A stretch of 64,000 nt of DNA from Pogona vitticeps (GCF_051106095.1 NC_135785.1:107618501-107682500), one strand, 5' to 3'. Positions 50,546 through 63,190 are shown, numbered from the stretch's first letter. A program made the numbers and translations. The notes: generated by a model not told the origin, from the letters alone.

Positions 50546-51015
50546 ACCTGATCATTGTGAATGCATGCAAATACATTCTAAATCTTAAACCACACTCTCA
50601 AGCAACCCTATTTAGTTCGATCCAGCCTGGGATAACTTCATTGTCTAGTTGCACTCTAAAACTGAGGCCTGAATTCCCAAGAATAAGTAATCTCTTTTCC
50701 CTCCCCTAAATATTATCTTCTTCCTAAAGCTTCTTTACTGTCCATATTCCAGAGGCAATACTTAATCCTACATGAACACTGTGCATAATTCACAGTTTCT
50801 ATTTTGGTTTCTATAGCAATTGTGGATATTCATTCAAGGCTGCTCATGCTTACGAAAAGATGGTGGGCTTCACTGAAATACTGCATCTACTCATTCCAGA
50901 CACATTGACTTATGGGTGAGAGGTTTTTTATCATGCTTGCATCTACTTGAGAGTGAGCCGTGCTGTACACTGCAAAAACTTTACTTCCGAGTAAATAAAC
51001 AGCAAGGTATTCTTA
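50546..51015. other. unique intergenic sequence
   Basis: Nothing recognised. Confidence 0.4.
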
Positions 51016-51130
51016 ATGATGGTTGTTGTAGGTTTTTCGGGCTGTTTGGCATTGTTCTGAACATGGCCAAACAGCCCGGAAAACCTACAACCACCATTGG
51101 ATCCCGGCCATGAAAGCCTTCAAGAATACA
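51016..51130. mobile_element. inverted pair of a GGGCTGTTTGGCCATG repeat
   Basis: Arms GGTTGTTGTAGGTTTTTCGG (from 51020) and CCGGAAAACCTACAACCACC (to about 51095) pair over about 35 bases around TTGTTCTGAA. This is followed by ATCCCGGCCATGAAAGCCTT. The words are those of a common squamate repeat end, possibly Penelope-like. Here two ends face each other. Confidence 0.6.
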
Positions 51131-53000
51131 TATTCTTGTTGAACTGGAATGATTCTGAAGGTGAATATATAACTGAACTGAAAATATATTCAGGTTTAAT
51201 CTGTTGTGTTTGCCGACAGCCTCTTTTCAATGTAATGGGGTCTTTAGCAGGATAACGAACTTGCCATCTCTAATGATTGAAAGTCACCCCTGAACAACAT
51301 GACTGAAAACAAATTCCAGAAATTAGTATTAACCATGGATCTGAAGCAGATTCAGACAAATCCTAAAATCCAAACTGAAATGGCTGGATTTGGACCAACT
51401 TATATAAGGTCCAAATTGAAGCAGAATAGCCATATTCAGATCTGGGGCAAAGCAAAGAAAATGTACAGGCTGCTGACAAAATATATTGAGTCAGATTGGG
51501 CACAAATTGCTTCAGGGAAATTTTTTGCAGGTGTTAAAGATATTTAGTGTTTAAATTCCTAAAATCTAGCTGTTTGAAATTTGACATGTCTCCAAATTTC
51601 TGTTGGAGTTACTGCAACCTCGCATGCTGCCTTTAGTAGGTTTGGCTGAGAAGGATCTTTCTGGACTGGAGTGACTGTCAATCTCTCCAACAGCAACCAA
51701 TCATGCCTTTCCTGCCCCTGAATTCAAGTAAAGTAGGATCTTTTTGCTGAGAGCTTTCCTCTCTTTTAAGTCTGTTGGAAGCAATTAGGTAGTCTGTTGG
51801 GGTCTGTTGCTGAAGGCAGTTAGTCACCTTCTTATCTGTTCACTACAAAAATTGAAATCTTTAACCTTTCTACTATGAATGTCTTAAAGTGTAAATGCCA
51901 GTTCATGAGAAAGGGGTGGTCTACTTTGGGGAATGTAAAGCTATTCTGCTCTTTAAATCTTTGCACTTCTGCTATGCAGCTAGAGGAATTTATACAGAAA
52001 TTTAAAACTCTACGGCAATTTCGTATTCACTTGTACACAAGCAATAAATATGCAGCTATTTTGGTTTTCTAGCGCAAGCAAGTAGCAGTCTTATAAATAA
52101 GCATTTGTTCAAATCAAATCAAAGGGGTACAAATTACTCTAGACCAAATGAATGTATATTTGAAAGTCCTGAGTGGGTTCAGGGGATACACATGCGGCCC
52201 TACTAATAACTGCTCTTATCTATGGATCTGATAGTCACATTTATTATTATGTACTTTACAGAAAAGGATGGTTCAGAGGTTATTGAGAAGCTTGAACATC
52301 ATCCTTTTTAAAAAGTAATTTATTCCTTTTTTAATCACTGAGAAATTAAAAAAAAACAAACGTAATTAATTGTGTTATTATTTGTCGTGCCCTGAAAAAT
52401 AATTTGCTGTGTCACCTATTAGTCAATTGTTGGCTGTTACAATTCTTTCCTGGGAGGAAAGGTTGAGAGTGGAAGGTTGCAGAAAATGGTGCAACGCAGT
52501 GTTGCCAATTGCCACCCGGACATCCTTAGTATTGTGCCACTCCAGCAAGGGTGGCTGGCAGATGGGCATGCTTCCAGTGGCAAGGTTCTCCATTCCCTTT
52601 TACTGTTGCAATCAAGGATGTGTGTGCACCACCTGTACCTAGTCATTGCCAATAAAAACTGCTCATCAGGATTAGTGTACACGTCCCAGGATGCCATTTT
52701 CACATGGTCTTTTCAACCTAAAACAGTTTCCAAAACCCCCCAGATATATCATTATCACCAAGCAGAGCGACTGAAGCATTTTACACTGATAAAGCAACAA
52801 TGTTCTAGGCTAGGATTGGGCATTTTCACTGATGAATGCAGTGCTTAAAAGACCTGGCCTTTACCTACCTTGTTCTTTCTTTTCTTCTTTTGCCTACCAT
52901 TTCCATACATTTAGAGTGTAAGGTCTCCCCCCCAGGGACGGATCTCTTTTAGCTTATGTTATTTTGTAGTAACATTCTCTGTCCTTCCATAAATGTGCAG
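51131..53000. other. unique intergenic sequence
   Basis: No gene or repeat recognised. A 123-codon plus frame (52477-52848) has no domain. Confidence 0.4.
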
Positions 53001-53219
53001 AAACAGTCCAAAGCAGGGTTACGCCTGCAATTCTGGGCAGCTATGGGGCAGAGGAAAGAGCTGCTGATTGTCCACAAGATAGAGCAAAATCGCTCACGGA
53101 TCCTTCATCTTCTATCTGGCATTTCCGGGGTTGAAAGGTTTTTCATCCAAGATGGCCAGCCATTTGAACTGAGGAAAACGGTGGTCAAATATTTGCCACT
53201 GCTGAAACCAAAGGAGGGG
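53001..53219 (+). other. candidate orphan exon
   Basis: TTCTCTGTCCTTCCATAAAT followed by GTGCAG gives a good acceptor, and GGAGGGG/GTGAGTG a good donor. Between them are exactly 73 open codons, phase 0 at both ends. The peptide runs from KQSKAGLRLQFWAAMGQRKE through ILHLLSGISGVERFFIQDG to YLPLLKPKEG. I recognise no family and see no partner exons, so this may be chance. Confidence 0.2.
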
Positions 53220-53962
53220 GTGAGTGACACCTAAACTCCAGTAAAGACACTCAAGATCTCCCCTGGACACTCCCATCTTTGGACAGAAGGCTTTGACTAT
53301 GATCACTGTGCATTGTGTATCTCCTTGCAGCCACTCTGCCATCAATTTCACATAGCTTTGGGGCAAAGTGAAAGACTTGTGTCATTGTTGCTAGCTAGCA
53401 TTCACATTCTTAGAACTGTCCTTTCTTATGAAGCTTTTAGATAATTTACTCAACAGTTCACTGATAAGACTGAATGCATGCCTATGTTCCTCTTATGAGG
53501 GCTTGATTGGGAAAGTAAAAATCATTTCATCAGGGTCTTTTTTTTCCTTCCTGCAACCTCAGTTGTTTTTCTCCTTTATGGTGTTGCAAATCCCACTGCC
53601 TGTTGGCCTTTGATGAGTTGCTAGGAGCATGCCTGTGGGCAGAAATAAAATTCTTCTCTCTACTACATTCCCAGAATTGAAGGCATGGTGTAGCCCACTT
53701 CATTTAGCCGTTAGTGTTTTCTGCATTTGCAGAAATGTTTTTTTCCAGAAATAACTGAAATGCACAAACAGCATTGCAGATCAGGTCAGAGAGTCACCAG
53801 AAACAATGGAGTGCACTAGGGGAGGGCAGGGGAGCTGGTGCACATCCCTAGATGGTGTACATCACTATGTAGTTTAGTGATCTTTCTCTCTCAACATCTG
53901 CATTATTATTTGTCTCCAAATTCTCAAATCTGCTTACTTTAGTATCACCTGAAATCATAAAG
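53220..53962. other. unique intergenic sequence
   Basis: Nothing recognised. Confidence 0.4.
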
Positions 53963-54086
53963 CAGTGGTGTCCAACCTTGGGCCTCCTGATGTTCTTGGA
54001 CTTCAACTCCCAGAAATCCTTGCCGGCAGAGGTGGTGGTGAAGGCTTCTGGGAGCTGTAGTCTAAGGCCAAGGTTGGGCACCACAG
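53963..54086. mobile_element. hAT MITE, 124 bp
   Basis: Ends CAGTGGTGTCCAACCTTGGG and, inverted, CTGTGGTGCCCAACCTTGGC. A perfect 8-bp duplication TCATAAAG lies on both sides. Same family as 32084-32219. Confidence 0.9.
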
Positions 54087-54870
54087 TCATAAAGCTTTGT
54101 GATGTCATTCAACATGTATTCACAGCATGGTCCTGATCATGTGGGATCACCCACATGACCACCCCAAGAAGAAGGAAGCAGAAGCAATAGTCAGAGGTAT
54201 GATAATAACACAATAAATGATCTGCTGCTGAAACAAAGCCAGTGAGCCTCAAAGCTACTTGCTTGGAGATTGGCTAGAAAAATGGATAAACTTCTCTGGG
54301 TTTTCTCCAGGTTAAACAGATGTAAGTAAAAAAAAATAAGCAAATGAATTGTCACCTGAAGGAAACTTAGCATAGCTGTGTCACCTGCAAAGCATAAAAG
54401 ATACAGAATAAGCAATGTAAACTTCCAGGTAACTTAGTGGATCACTCACATATACATTTCATTCCTCTGGAAAATTACAAAAGCCAGGGTGATCCATCTG
54501 TGAAAGAGTTTGATGTGTTGAAGAAAAGTTCTTTTGGGAATGTACTGGCATACAATTTTACACCAGTGGACACAGGACCATAAAAAGAAAATGTCTGGAC
54601 CAACGCAGCCTCTAATTCTCAGCCCTGTTGTACATGCAGGGTTTCATCCGAAACTAGAACTACGTAGATGTCAACACCAGCTGCCTGTGCACAGCCCTGA
54701 TAGAGTTCTGTGTGCACGCATGCACAGCTTAAATGGAACGTTGTTCTGAACTATTCAAGAACAGAAAATACTGAACCTTAACTTCATATTTCTCCTGTAA
54801 ACTCCTTGGGGGGGAGGGACTTATCCTTTTCTTTTTTCTTTTTTAAAATCTATTTTTTAAATTATTATTC
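54087..54870. other. unique intergenic sequence
   Basis: Nothing recognised. Confidence 0.4.
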
Positions 54871-55905
54871 TTACATGAGATGCCATCTATAAAACATTTT
54901 AAGGATATTTTCTCTAAGACTAATTAGTTTAATCAACTTATAATTCTCTTTCCACATTCTCATCCAGTCATCTATATCAATGTTATAACCAGAGTTTTGT
55001 ACCCATTTGATCACCTCCTTCACACTCTCATCTTCAAGGTCATACTCTAATACAGTGGTCCCCAATCTTTTTTGGAACCACAGACCAGTTGGGGGGGCAG
55101 GGGCACCCCTGCGCTCATGGGTGGGTGTGGCACATTTGTGGGTGGGTGGGGGTCATTCACGTGCGCATGTGCTGATGGGCGGGTCATGCTCATGCACATG
55201 TGTGGGTGGGCAGGCCCACTCATGGGTGAGTGGGGTGTGCACATGTGCATGCATGCAAGTATGCCACACCCACCCACCACTGACATGCACATGAGCATGC
55301 CCCACCCACCAGGGTTGGGGACCCCTGCTCTAATAGAGATGTATACATTTTTAATTATTTTCTCTTTTGTGTAAATCCATAGTTCATCCATCTGAACTTT
55401 CCCCTCAAAAAAGCCCATATTTTTATCCTTTTTATATCTCGATTCTAATTTCAACATTGACCACCAATCTGTTGATAGACCCAATCCCTCTAAATCTTCT
55501 TTGTTTTTCAAAGTTTGATCTTTAGTTAATAAGTCTTTATATGTGAGTGAAGCTCCTTCCTGGCTTAGCACTGTTAATGTAAAGGCTTTTATTGGTTCTA
55601 CCCATATTGGAATTTTCTTATAGGTCTGCACTTGAAATTTTTGCCATATTAAATATAAAGCTTTCCTCACAATATGTTCTGAGAAATGTGTCTGTTCTTT
55701 AACTTTCTCATACCATAGATATGCATGCCAACCCATTTTTAGGACATGACCTTCCAATTTCAACAGTTTTTGATTTTCTAATGTTATCCATTTTTTAAAA
55801 TCCAAATCATAGCACAGGCCTTGTAATATAATAGCCAATTCGGCAGTCCTAGTCCTCCTTTTATCCTTTTCCATGTAGTAGAATACTGTGTACAATGATG
55901 GGCCC
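54871..55905 (-). mobile_element. L1 ORF2 C-terminal fragment
   Basis: Minus strand: KWITLENQKLLKLEGHVLKM, GWHAYLWYEKVKEQTHFSEH, IWQKFQVQTYKKIPIWVEP and, beyond an inserted hAT element, EVIKWVQNSGYNIDIDDWMR and KMFYRWHLM. This order and spacing is the far C-terminus of squamate L1 ORF2. It is 5'-truncated near 55.9 kb. The frame is largely open, so the copy is not very old. Confidence 0.85.
55053..55327. mobile_element. hAT MITE inserted in the L1 fragment
   Basis: Ends CAGTGGTCCCCAATC / inverted CAGGGGTCCCCAACC are flanked by the perfect 8-bp duplication CTCTAATA. The interior is GTGGGTGGG and CATGCACATG-type low-complexity sequence. By chance it stays open in the L1 frame and lengthens it. 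Confidence 0.9.
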
Positions 55906-56042
55906 TGCATAACTGCACAGGTTAGGGTTCTGTTGGGTTTTACCATGCATGTACTGTAAGGGCAACCTTGCACCTGGTTTTGTTGTTTGAAGCTGTCCGT
56001 CACATGACTAGTCACATCATCAATTGTGCAACCAGGCATGAC

Positions 56043-56289
56043 TAGAGGTGGGCAACAACTGCCAATTTGGCAGTTCGTGCCAATTTGGCCATTGGTCCAA
56101 CAGGTGTTCCGTGATTCTGAGCCCCGCCTCCTCTGGCTGGCACCCACTCAGAGGCATTGCCCAGAGGAGGTGGGACAGAGAAGCTGGGAAACTTCCTCTG
56201 AGCAGGCATCTGCTGGAGGAGGTGGTACTCAGAATTGCAGAACATTTGTTGGGCTGATGGCCGAACGGGCTGTTCATGCCCATCTCTAG
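56043..56289. mobile_element. hAT-like MITE, TAGAGATGGGC ends
   Basis: Left TAGAGGTGGGCAACAACTGC and, inverted, right CTAGAGATGGGCATGAACAG. CATGAC occurs on both flanks. Inside, CCAATTTGGCAGTTCGTGCC pairs partly with itself. Several overlapping frames across it are shadows. Confidence 0.65.
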
Positions 56290-56526
56290 CCATGACCAAG
56301 TGTGTGATGGACAGCCTGCAACATAGTGCATACTGCTTGTTTAATTGCCCTTCCCACTCAGCAATCCAAGCAGAAAACTGGCCATATCCTCATCACAAAA
56401 AAATAGAATGCTCCCCCTGTTTAGCAGCAGGGACTACTTCTATGTTGACTTGGGGTACGGGTGCTACATGTGCTTGTCTGAACACATACAGTGTTTTTAT
56501 ATGCATCTCAGCATACAGCATTAAGA

Positions 56527-56562
<36 letters not shown>

Positions 56563-57566
56563 AGTTAATGAGCCCACTTTAACATGACATGTTCTCCACA
56601 AAGATCACTGTTTCCTCACTGCCACTGGTGGTAGAAAGCAGCTATCTTAGAAGCCTAGAAAGAGAGCTCTCCTGCCCCATAGTCCAGATAACCGGCTATG
56701 CTCAGAGTGAAAGTAAATGGTGCCCTTCTGTTTTCAAGGGCTGCTACAGCCTGCATAGCACTGATATAGAGAACTGGAGTCTTAGGACACTGCATAGGGG
56801 ATGTCTGCCTAAACAGTGTCGAATTTTAAACTGACCAAAAGACAGTCCTAACAAGTTGGGTTTTTTAAATGGGCAGCTTGCAGGCTTTGAAGGAAATGGC
56901 CTACAGTAAAACCATTAGCCAGAGAAGACCACTGGGATCCAACATGATCACAAAGAAAGCCATCATGAAAAACAGATCAGTGCTTTTGAAACAAATTGCA
57001 TAACCATCCACCTATCCCTCCTATAAAAACAGTAAACACAATGAGTAGAAGACACATGTGCAACGGAAAATAATCATCAATTAAAATATGATGAGGGAGT
57101 TCTTTTTGAAGGGTAGCTGAACAGTTCATTTACTATTAGGACTTGATTTTTTAAACAGGAATGTGGTATATACAGTATCTGCATTTAAATAACAGGGCTT
57201 TCTCCTCATGGGCTTGTATGCCACTGTTGATGAAAATGGGTACACTGCACACTAATTATTAGGGATGTACACATCTATAATTCCTCAGTCTACTGATGTT
57301 CTCCTTTTCCCACCTTCTGATCTGTTCTGTGTCCAGTTCTGCCAGGTGTTCAAGGATTGAAGCAATATCTGCTGCCTTCTCTTACTTCTCTTCAAATGCA
57401 TACAAGTTAAATACTGCACTTGCCTTGGGTAGGCATTCTCCCCACCTGCCACAACTGAAGTCTTTTGCACTCTTTTGAAATGTGTGCCTATTCCTATGTG
57501 CACTTTCCAAATCTGCAGCTCTTTCCTCTAGATGCATTTGCAGCTGTCCATGAACATGGTCCAGAC
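56290..57566. other. unique intergenic sequence with (CT)n run
   Basis: A (CT)15-type run at 56529-56558. Nothing else recognised. Confidence 0.45.
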
Positions 57567-57927
57567 GAGAGATAGGGGTATTTGTATTCGTATACGAATA
57601 CCCCATCACAGGTGGAGATAATCCATGGGGCTGGACAGTCCACTCACCAATGCACTAATGCTGTGGGGTCTGCGCTGCCATATTATTGCTCCAAATATTG
57701 TGATTGCCAAGCCACTCTTCGACCTGGCAAAGAGGCTTGTCGTCCTTCCTCCTGCCAGGAGTGGCTCGGTGATCACGATCTCCAGAGCAATAGGACAGCA
57801 GTGTGGGCCCCGTGGCATTAGCACATCGGTGAGTGGACCGTACAGCCCCATGGGGCTGGACCCTCATGATCTCCACCTGTGCAGGGGTATTCGTATTCAT
57901 ATATGAATACGAATAACCCCATCTCTT
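57567..57927. mobile_element. hAT-like MITE with palindromic subterminal blocks
   Basis: The element is flanked by the perfect 8-bp duplication GTCCAGAC. Ends are GAGAGATAGGGGTATT / inverted AAGAGATGGGGTTATTCG. Each end carries its own palindrome: GTATTCGTATACGAATAC at the left and a 28-base one centred on CATATATG at the right. The interior (57600-57890) is itself partly inverted (GGTGGAGATAATCCATGGGG versus its complement). Confidence 0.85.
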
Positions 57928-59724
57928 GTCCAGACCACATCTGCTCTGCAGACACTCTTAAGAGGTGCACAGTGAAATAAGCCTATTGGACCACAGGCTG
58001 GAACTGGATTCCTCCTAAATCCATAAGAATAATTTGGAATGGCTGCAATCCTTGCTTTTGGGATATAAAGAAGGAACATTGGGAATTCTGTGCTGAGCAA
58101 TGGGTTTCTCAGCAGGAATACAAAAGTCAGAACAGTTGCATTTAAATAACAGGAAATTAATAGAACCACTAGGGGGCACTTTAAACCAAAACTTTTATGG
58201 GATATCAATTGCTGAGCGCTTCACTATTACCCTTTTCTGGCACCTGGATGAATCCAACTGCAACGTCTGTGGACAAATTGCACTTTTTGTTATCCCCACA
58301 GTGTTTTCTTTTTTTAAAAACTGGCTTTGCTATCCAATCCCATCACTTTCAGTGAAATACTTTAATCAAAAGCAGTTATTTAGGAGAGTAGGGAAATGGG
58401 TGCCATACTTATTTGTTTTATTTTGTTTTGCTTGCAGAGGAATGAGAAGGGGATAGGAATGTGGAAGAAAATATTTTCAAGGGACTCCCCCACCCAACCC
58501 CCAGCCCTATAAAAAGCTACCTTTATGCAACAGAATTTTCATAACACTCATCTTCAAGGGAAATGGTACTTATGCATGGCAGTATAAGAAGGAAAAAAGG
58601 ATCCCCATCTGTTGCTAAATTACATATTACATTAATAATGTGATTAACAATCACACCATGGTTTTAAAAACATTAAACACCAGCCCAGGAGATTCAATTG
58701 TGGTGCCTACAGGCTTCCCCTAATGCTTATTTCTGTATAGTAGAGGAGGGATTTAAAAAAAAATCCAAAAGATCAGACGTTGGAAGAAAACATATAAATT
58801 AGAAATGATTACTGTACAGCTTTCCAGATGTGGCCTCATGGCATGTCCTCACCATTTCACCTTCCCCACCCCAGTTTTAACCCCTCCTTGTCTACGTTTA
58901 TCACTGCCAATCACAACCCCCATCTCTTCCAGTGGGTTTTAATTGATAATTACATACACACTTGGGCACATACAGTATGCCTACCATAACTAAATACTCA
59001 CACAGAAGCTGGGTAGTTGACCAACTGTCTGAAGCTATATGCAATAATTTAAGCAATGTCACTTCAGCTGGAACTCTCACAGTACCTTCTGTCAGAAGGA
59101 CAAAACCCACAGGACACAGATTCAGGTCCAAACCCAGTGGAACCAATTTCTTGACTAATCCGGTTGACACTTTCTGTGTTTCAAAACATGGCAATACCAA
59201 GGGAAGAGGGCCAAGACAATAGCCAAAATAAAACCATGCATGGTTTTTTAAGGTAAATTTTTGGCAAGGTCCCAAATGACTTGGTTTCCCAGTGACCCTT
59301 TTGCACCCCTTGTGTTGAGTATTCATGTTGCCAACACCGATGTCATCAGTTACTCAAATGTGATTGTCTATGTAGCTTTGTGATGTTATCTTGTTCCCTG
59401 CATGATGCATGACTGAATGGAATCATATGAATAGCCCAGGAAACAGTAGCTAGGGTGGGGTGGAGGAATGCTTCATTTTCATTATATTTTAGCCAAGGGA
59501 AACAAAGATACCAAAGAAGACTGGCAAAATTAATATCTGTGATGTTTCTCCAAGGAATTTGCTAAAAAAAAAAAAATCAAAATACCTGATTTCTACCTAT
59601 ATCAAAATTAAACTAGAAAATATTCTTCACATCTCTGATTATCCCATGGAGCAGCAAAATGCCATCTTCCCACCCTCCCATTTCAAAGAGTGTGGTGCCC
59701 AGAGCCTGCTGAGGTATTTGTTGT
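57928..59724. other. unique intergenic sequence
   Basis: No gene recognised. A 141-codon minus frame (58901-59326) and a 118-codon plus frame (58100-58456) show no domain. Confidence 0.4.
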
Positions 59725-60030
59725 TCTTATGTGCCATAAATTCACCCTTGACTTACGGCAGCCCAATCTCAGAAAATGTCCTGTCCCCCATCACCCTGCT
59801 CAGCTCTTGTAGACTCAAGCCTATGGCTCCCTTTAGGAAGTCAATCTATTTCCAGAGAATCGTTATCTTCTTATTATGTGCCCAAAGAAGGACAACCTCA
59901 GTCCCAATTTTTTTTTTTGCCTATAGAAACAGTTCAGGCTTGATTTGATATAGGACCCACTTGTTCGTCTTTCTAGCAGCCCAGGGTACCTGCAGAACTC
60001 TCCTTCAGCACCACATTTAAATGAATGATT
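59725..60030 (-). mobile_element. LINE 3' fragment, related to 21045-21455
   Basis: On the minus strand GGTGCTGAAGGAGAGTTCTG, GCTGCTAGAAAGACGAACAA and a 3' end CCGTAAGTCAAGGGTGAATT match the VLxxVLRVPW...RRTNKW-type segment and tail of the LINE at 21 kb. Confidence 0.55.
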
Positions 60031-61032
60031 TTTTCCCTTCTGTCAGCTGAGGTATTTAGACAAGCCCACAAGTGTCTTTTTTTCTGGCTGGAAAATTTTT
60101 TTATAACAATATAACAAATTACTGGCAATTTTGTATTTGTATTTTTGCCAGCTGCAAACATACAATAATAACAAATTACTAGCAGTTTTGCTACCCTTGC
60201 ATGATAGGCAAAATACACTGCCCAAGGAGGCTGGCTCACCTTGCCTACTACTAAGATTAATCCTGGTAGGGATCCAGGGAAAACCTGTATAATTTTTTAA
60301 AAACATCCATTTCAATATACTGTGACTTTTTTTCCTGGAGGCACAAATATTCCTTACTCTTTGATGTCTTTTTTTCGGTGTAAGAAAAGAGTGCCTGAAA
60401 CCATGCAACATTGATTCTGCCTATCTATCACCAATCATGAATATTATTGAATAGAGACAAGAGGGTCTGAAAACTTCATACAGGTTGTCTTTTGCATAAA
60501 AGCTGCTGTTTGAAGCTGGCAGAGGTTCTGAAGTTACTATTCTTGCAATTATCTGAATTTCTGAACTTCGACTGAGAGAGCCCTTGCTTTTGATGCTGCC
60601 ATTTCTGCAAACTGACTGTTGCCAGTAACATGTCTTGCAGTTCATGGTGCCATCAGGCTATTGCTAATGTGGCAAAAAATAACCACATTGTGAGATTGTT
60701 ATGAACAAATGTATTCTGGCAGCAGTGGGGGGGGGGAGTGAGCCCTTCTAGGGTCAACTGCACTGTCCAATGTCATCAGATGATGGTAATAGGCCCCTTA
60801 TGGAACAGTGATGCCACCAGGACAGATCTTGAGGTGGACACCCAGGAACCTATTCAGCAAATATAGCAAGGCTAACTTAGCAAATGTTGGAGGAAATGGA
60901 AGAATACACAAGGGGTCTCAGATGTTCATGGGCTACAAGTCATAGAAGACCTCATTACTGAGTGTGTAGCTAGGGTTCTGGGAATTGTCCATTAACATCT
61001 TGGACCCCAGGTTGGACATCATGGATCTAAAC
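60031..61032. other. unique intergenic sequence
   Basis: A small tandem pair (ATAACAAATTACTGGCAATT near 60110 and AATAACAAATTACTAGCAGT near 60167) and a G10 run at about 60727. Otherwise nothing recognised. Confidence 0.4.
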
Positions 61033-61169
61033 CAGTGCTTCCCAACCTTGGACCCTCAGATGTTCTTGGACATCTTCTCTCTGAAATCCTAAGCAGCATA
61101 GGTAGTGGTGAAGGGTTCTGGGAAGTTTTAGTCCAAGAACATATGGGGACCCAAGGCTGGGAACTACTG
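61033..61169. mobile_element. hAT MITE, older copy
   Basis: Ends CAGTGCTTCCCAACCTTGGA and, inverted, CAGTAGTTCCCAGCCTTGGG. Flanks ATCTAAAC / CTCTAAAT agree at six of eight bases. Same family as 28696-28831. Confidence 0.8.
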
Positions 61170-62094
61170 CTCTAAATTGCATGTGTCCAATTTGTCACTA
61201 AAGAAGGAAGAATGGCAAGTCCTAGAACATATAGTGAGTGTTCTTCAAATATCAGTATTTCAGAATAGGTTAATAACCCAGTTGTTAAAAAGGTAAAACA
61301 GGGATGGAAAAGAACTGAGCCACTGAGAATCATTTTAAGCAGACACTCAACAGCAGAACTGTTGCCTAAGATGAATTATTTCCATAAGGCACCAATTCAC
61401 ATAGTTTCAAAGTATGTATTGCTGGAAAGCAGAAGATATATAATATTTATTACAGATGTAGAACAATGAAGAAGGATATGTTGATAGAAGCAAGGATGTC
61501 TTCTAAACTGATGCCTTCATCAGCTGGAATATCCTTTCAGCCATTCATGAGACAGACCACATGCAGTTACCCAGCACAAAGCCAGAGCAAAAGAATTAAG
61601 CTGATCATTTCTAAACAGTTACCTTTGCACTCTCAGATAAACAAATTCAGATGGGGAAAGAACTTCTGTTTGGTTGCAGTGTAGCAGCTCTTCCTTGTCT
61701 TGATTAGAGATAGGGATTCCAGGCACAGAAAAAGGCTGATCTGGCCAAGACACAAGAACAAACACCATTAGATTAAACCAAAGGTCCACGTTATGCACAT
61801 TTGATTCCCATTAATGTCTTACAAGATGCTTCCAGGAAGTTCTCAACAAAAGCAGAAACAGTCCCCCTTCCCCATCTGTTTGTTTATCCTCAGCATCTGG
61901 TACTAAATGGTGTACTGCCCCTGAACTTGAACGTTCTTGTTAGCCTCTTATTGCTAATAGCCATTGGAAGATTGTGTCTTTGCTCCCTTTTATTGTATGC
62001 TAGGGCCCTCGCCATCCCTTGCGGCAATGCATTCCTCCTGTGTGTTATCCATAAGCCAAGATCCTGTTTCGTGGCATACTAATTTGCACTACAG
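61170..62094. other. unique intergenic sequence
   Basis: Nothing recognised. A 93-codon plus frame (61801-62082) has a hydrophobic stretch but no family likeness. Confidence 0.4.
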
Positions 62095-62325
62095 TAGGCC
62101 AATTAATCAGTGGGAAATATAGTAAGTCAGCTTCTCCAATGCAACTCCTCTATGAGTTCAGTTGATTCACATGAGCCTACTCTGCCTGTGCATAGTAAGT
62201 CACAGTTAGACTAGGCCTATTTGAATCAATGGAACTTATGGAGTTGACTCACTAAAACCCCACTGATTTAATGGCCCTACTCTAGAGCAATTTATTATGC
62301 TGAACGATAGGATTTTGGCCAATGT
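62095..62325 (+). repeat. unclassified old repeat, TTGATTCAA-type
   Basis: Partner of 28905-29180. A short reversed relative may lie at 63565-63650 (ATGAAATTAATGGGATCCAG on the minus strand). Confidence 0.4.
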
Positions 62326-62737
62326 GTGGGCTAATATAGCATTGCGAAGATTCAGAGTGGTTTAAAATGAGGCTTTTTATTGTGTCCCCCCCTTTGCTAA
62401 GTTTTATGGGGCTTTACATGACATCATCTTCCACTTACTTCCTGTTTCTTCTGCCTTTTTCCTTATCATAGAAAACCTGTTAAGAAGAAAAAGACAGAAG
62501 AGTTTGCATAGTGCCTTCTAACTGCTAAGGGAAATCGGTCTCTCTGGAAATGCCCTTAGTCCTGGATAGGAATGAGTAGATCTGTCCATTTCATTTTCTT
62601 CCACATTTAAATTCCTCAAAATTCTGATCAATTGCAATGCAAAACAAATCAAACTGAAATTCATATCCAGCCCTAATCCTCTAGTTTGGCCTGGATTATT
62701 CTTCAATGGCAAATCAATGACAGACTAATGATTACAG

Positions 62738-63123
62738 CAGTGGTTCTTAACGTGGGCGATAATGCCCCCCAGGGGGCGATTTCATTTTTCAGGGGGGCGG
62801 TAGAAAGAAAAGGGGCGGCGTGGGGGCGCTGGAGCAGAAGGGGGCGGTAGGGGGGCGCTGGAGCAAGTCAAACCTATGAAGATGGCTGCAGCCTTTTTAC
62901 AGTGTGCATGAATATATATTTTCTTCCAATTTTAATTTAGTTTCAGACTTTTTGTCTTGAAATTTTTAGTTCCTGCATTTGTTTTTATGCCCTTTTTATA
63001 TTTCTTTTTGCGTCTTAAAATTCACTTGCAACTAAATCATTAAATGTTACTTTTTGGGGGGCATTTCATTTTCTTGGAATTTAATTGTGTTTTCAGGGGT
63101 CCTTGGATTTAAGTGTCTTAAAA

Positions 63124-63190
<67 letters not shown>

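Noticed and set aside
56026-56331. Several 69-103-codon frames on both strands
   Set aside because: All lie across the inverted-repeat MITE at 56043-56289 and mirror one another.
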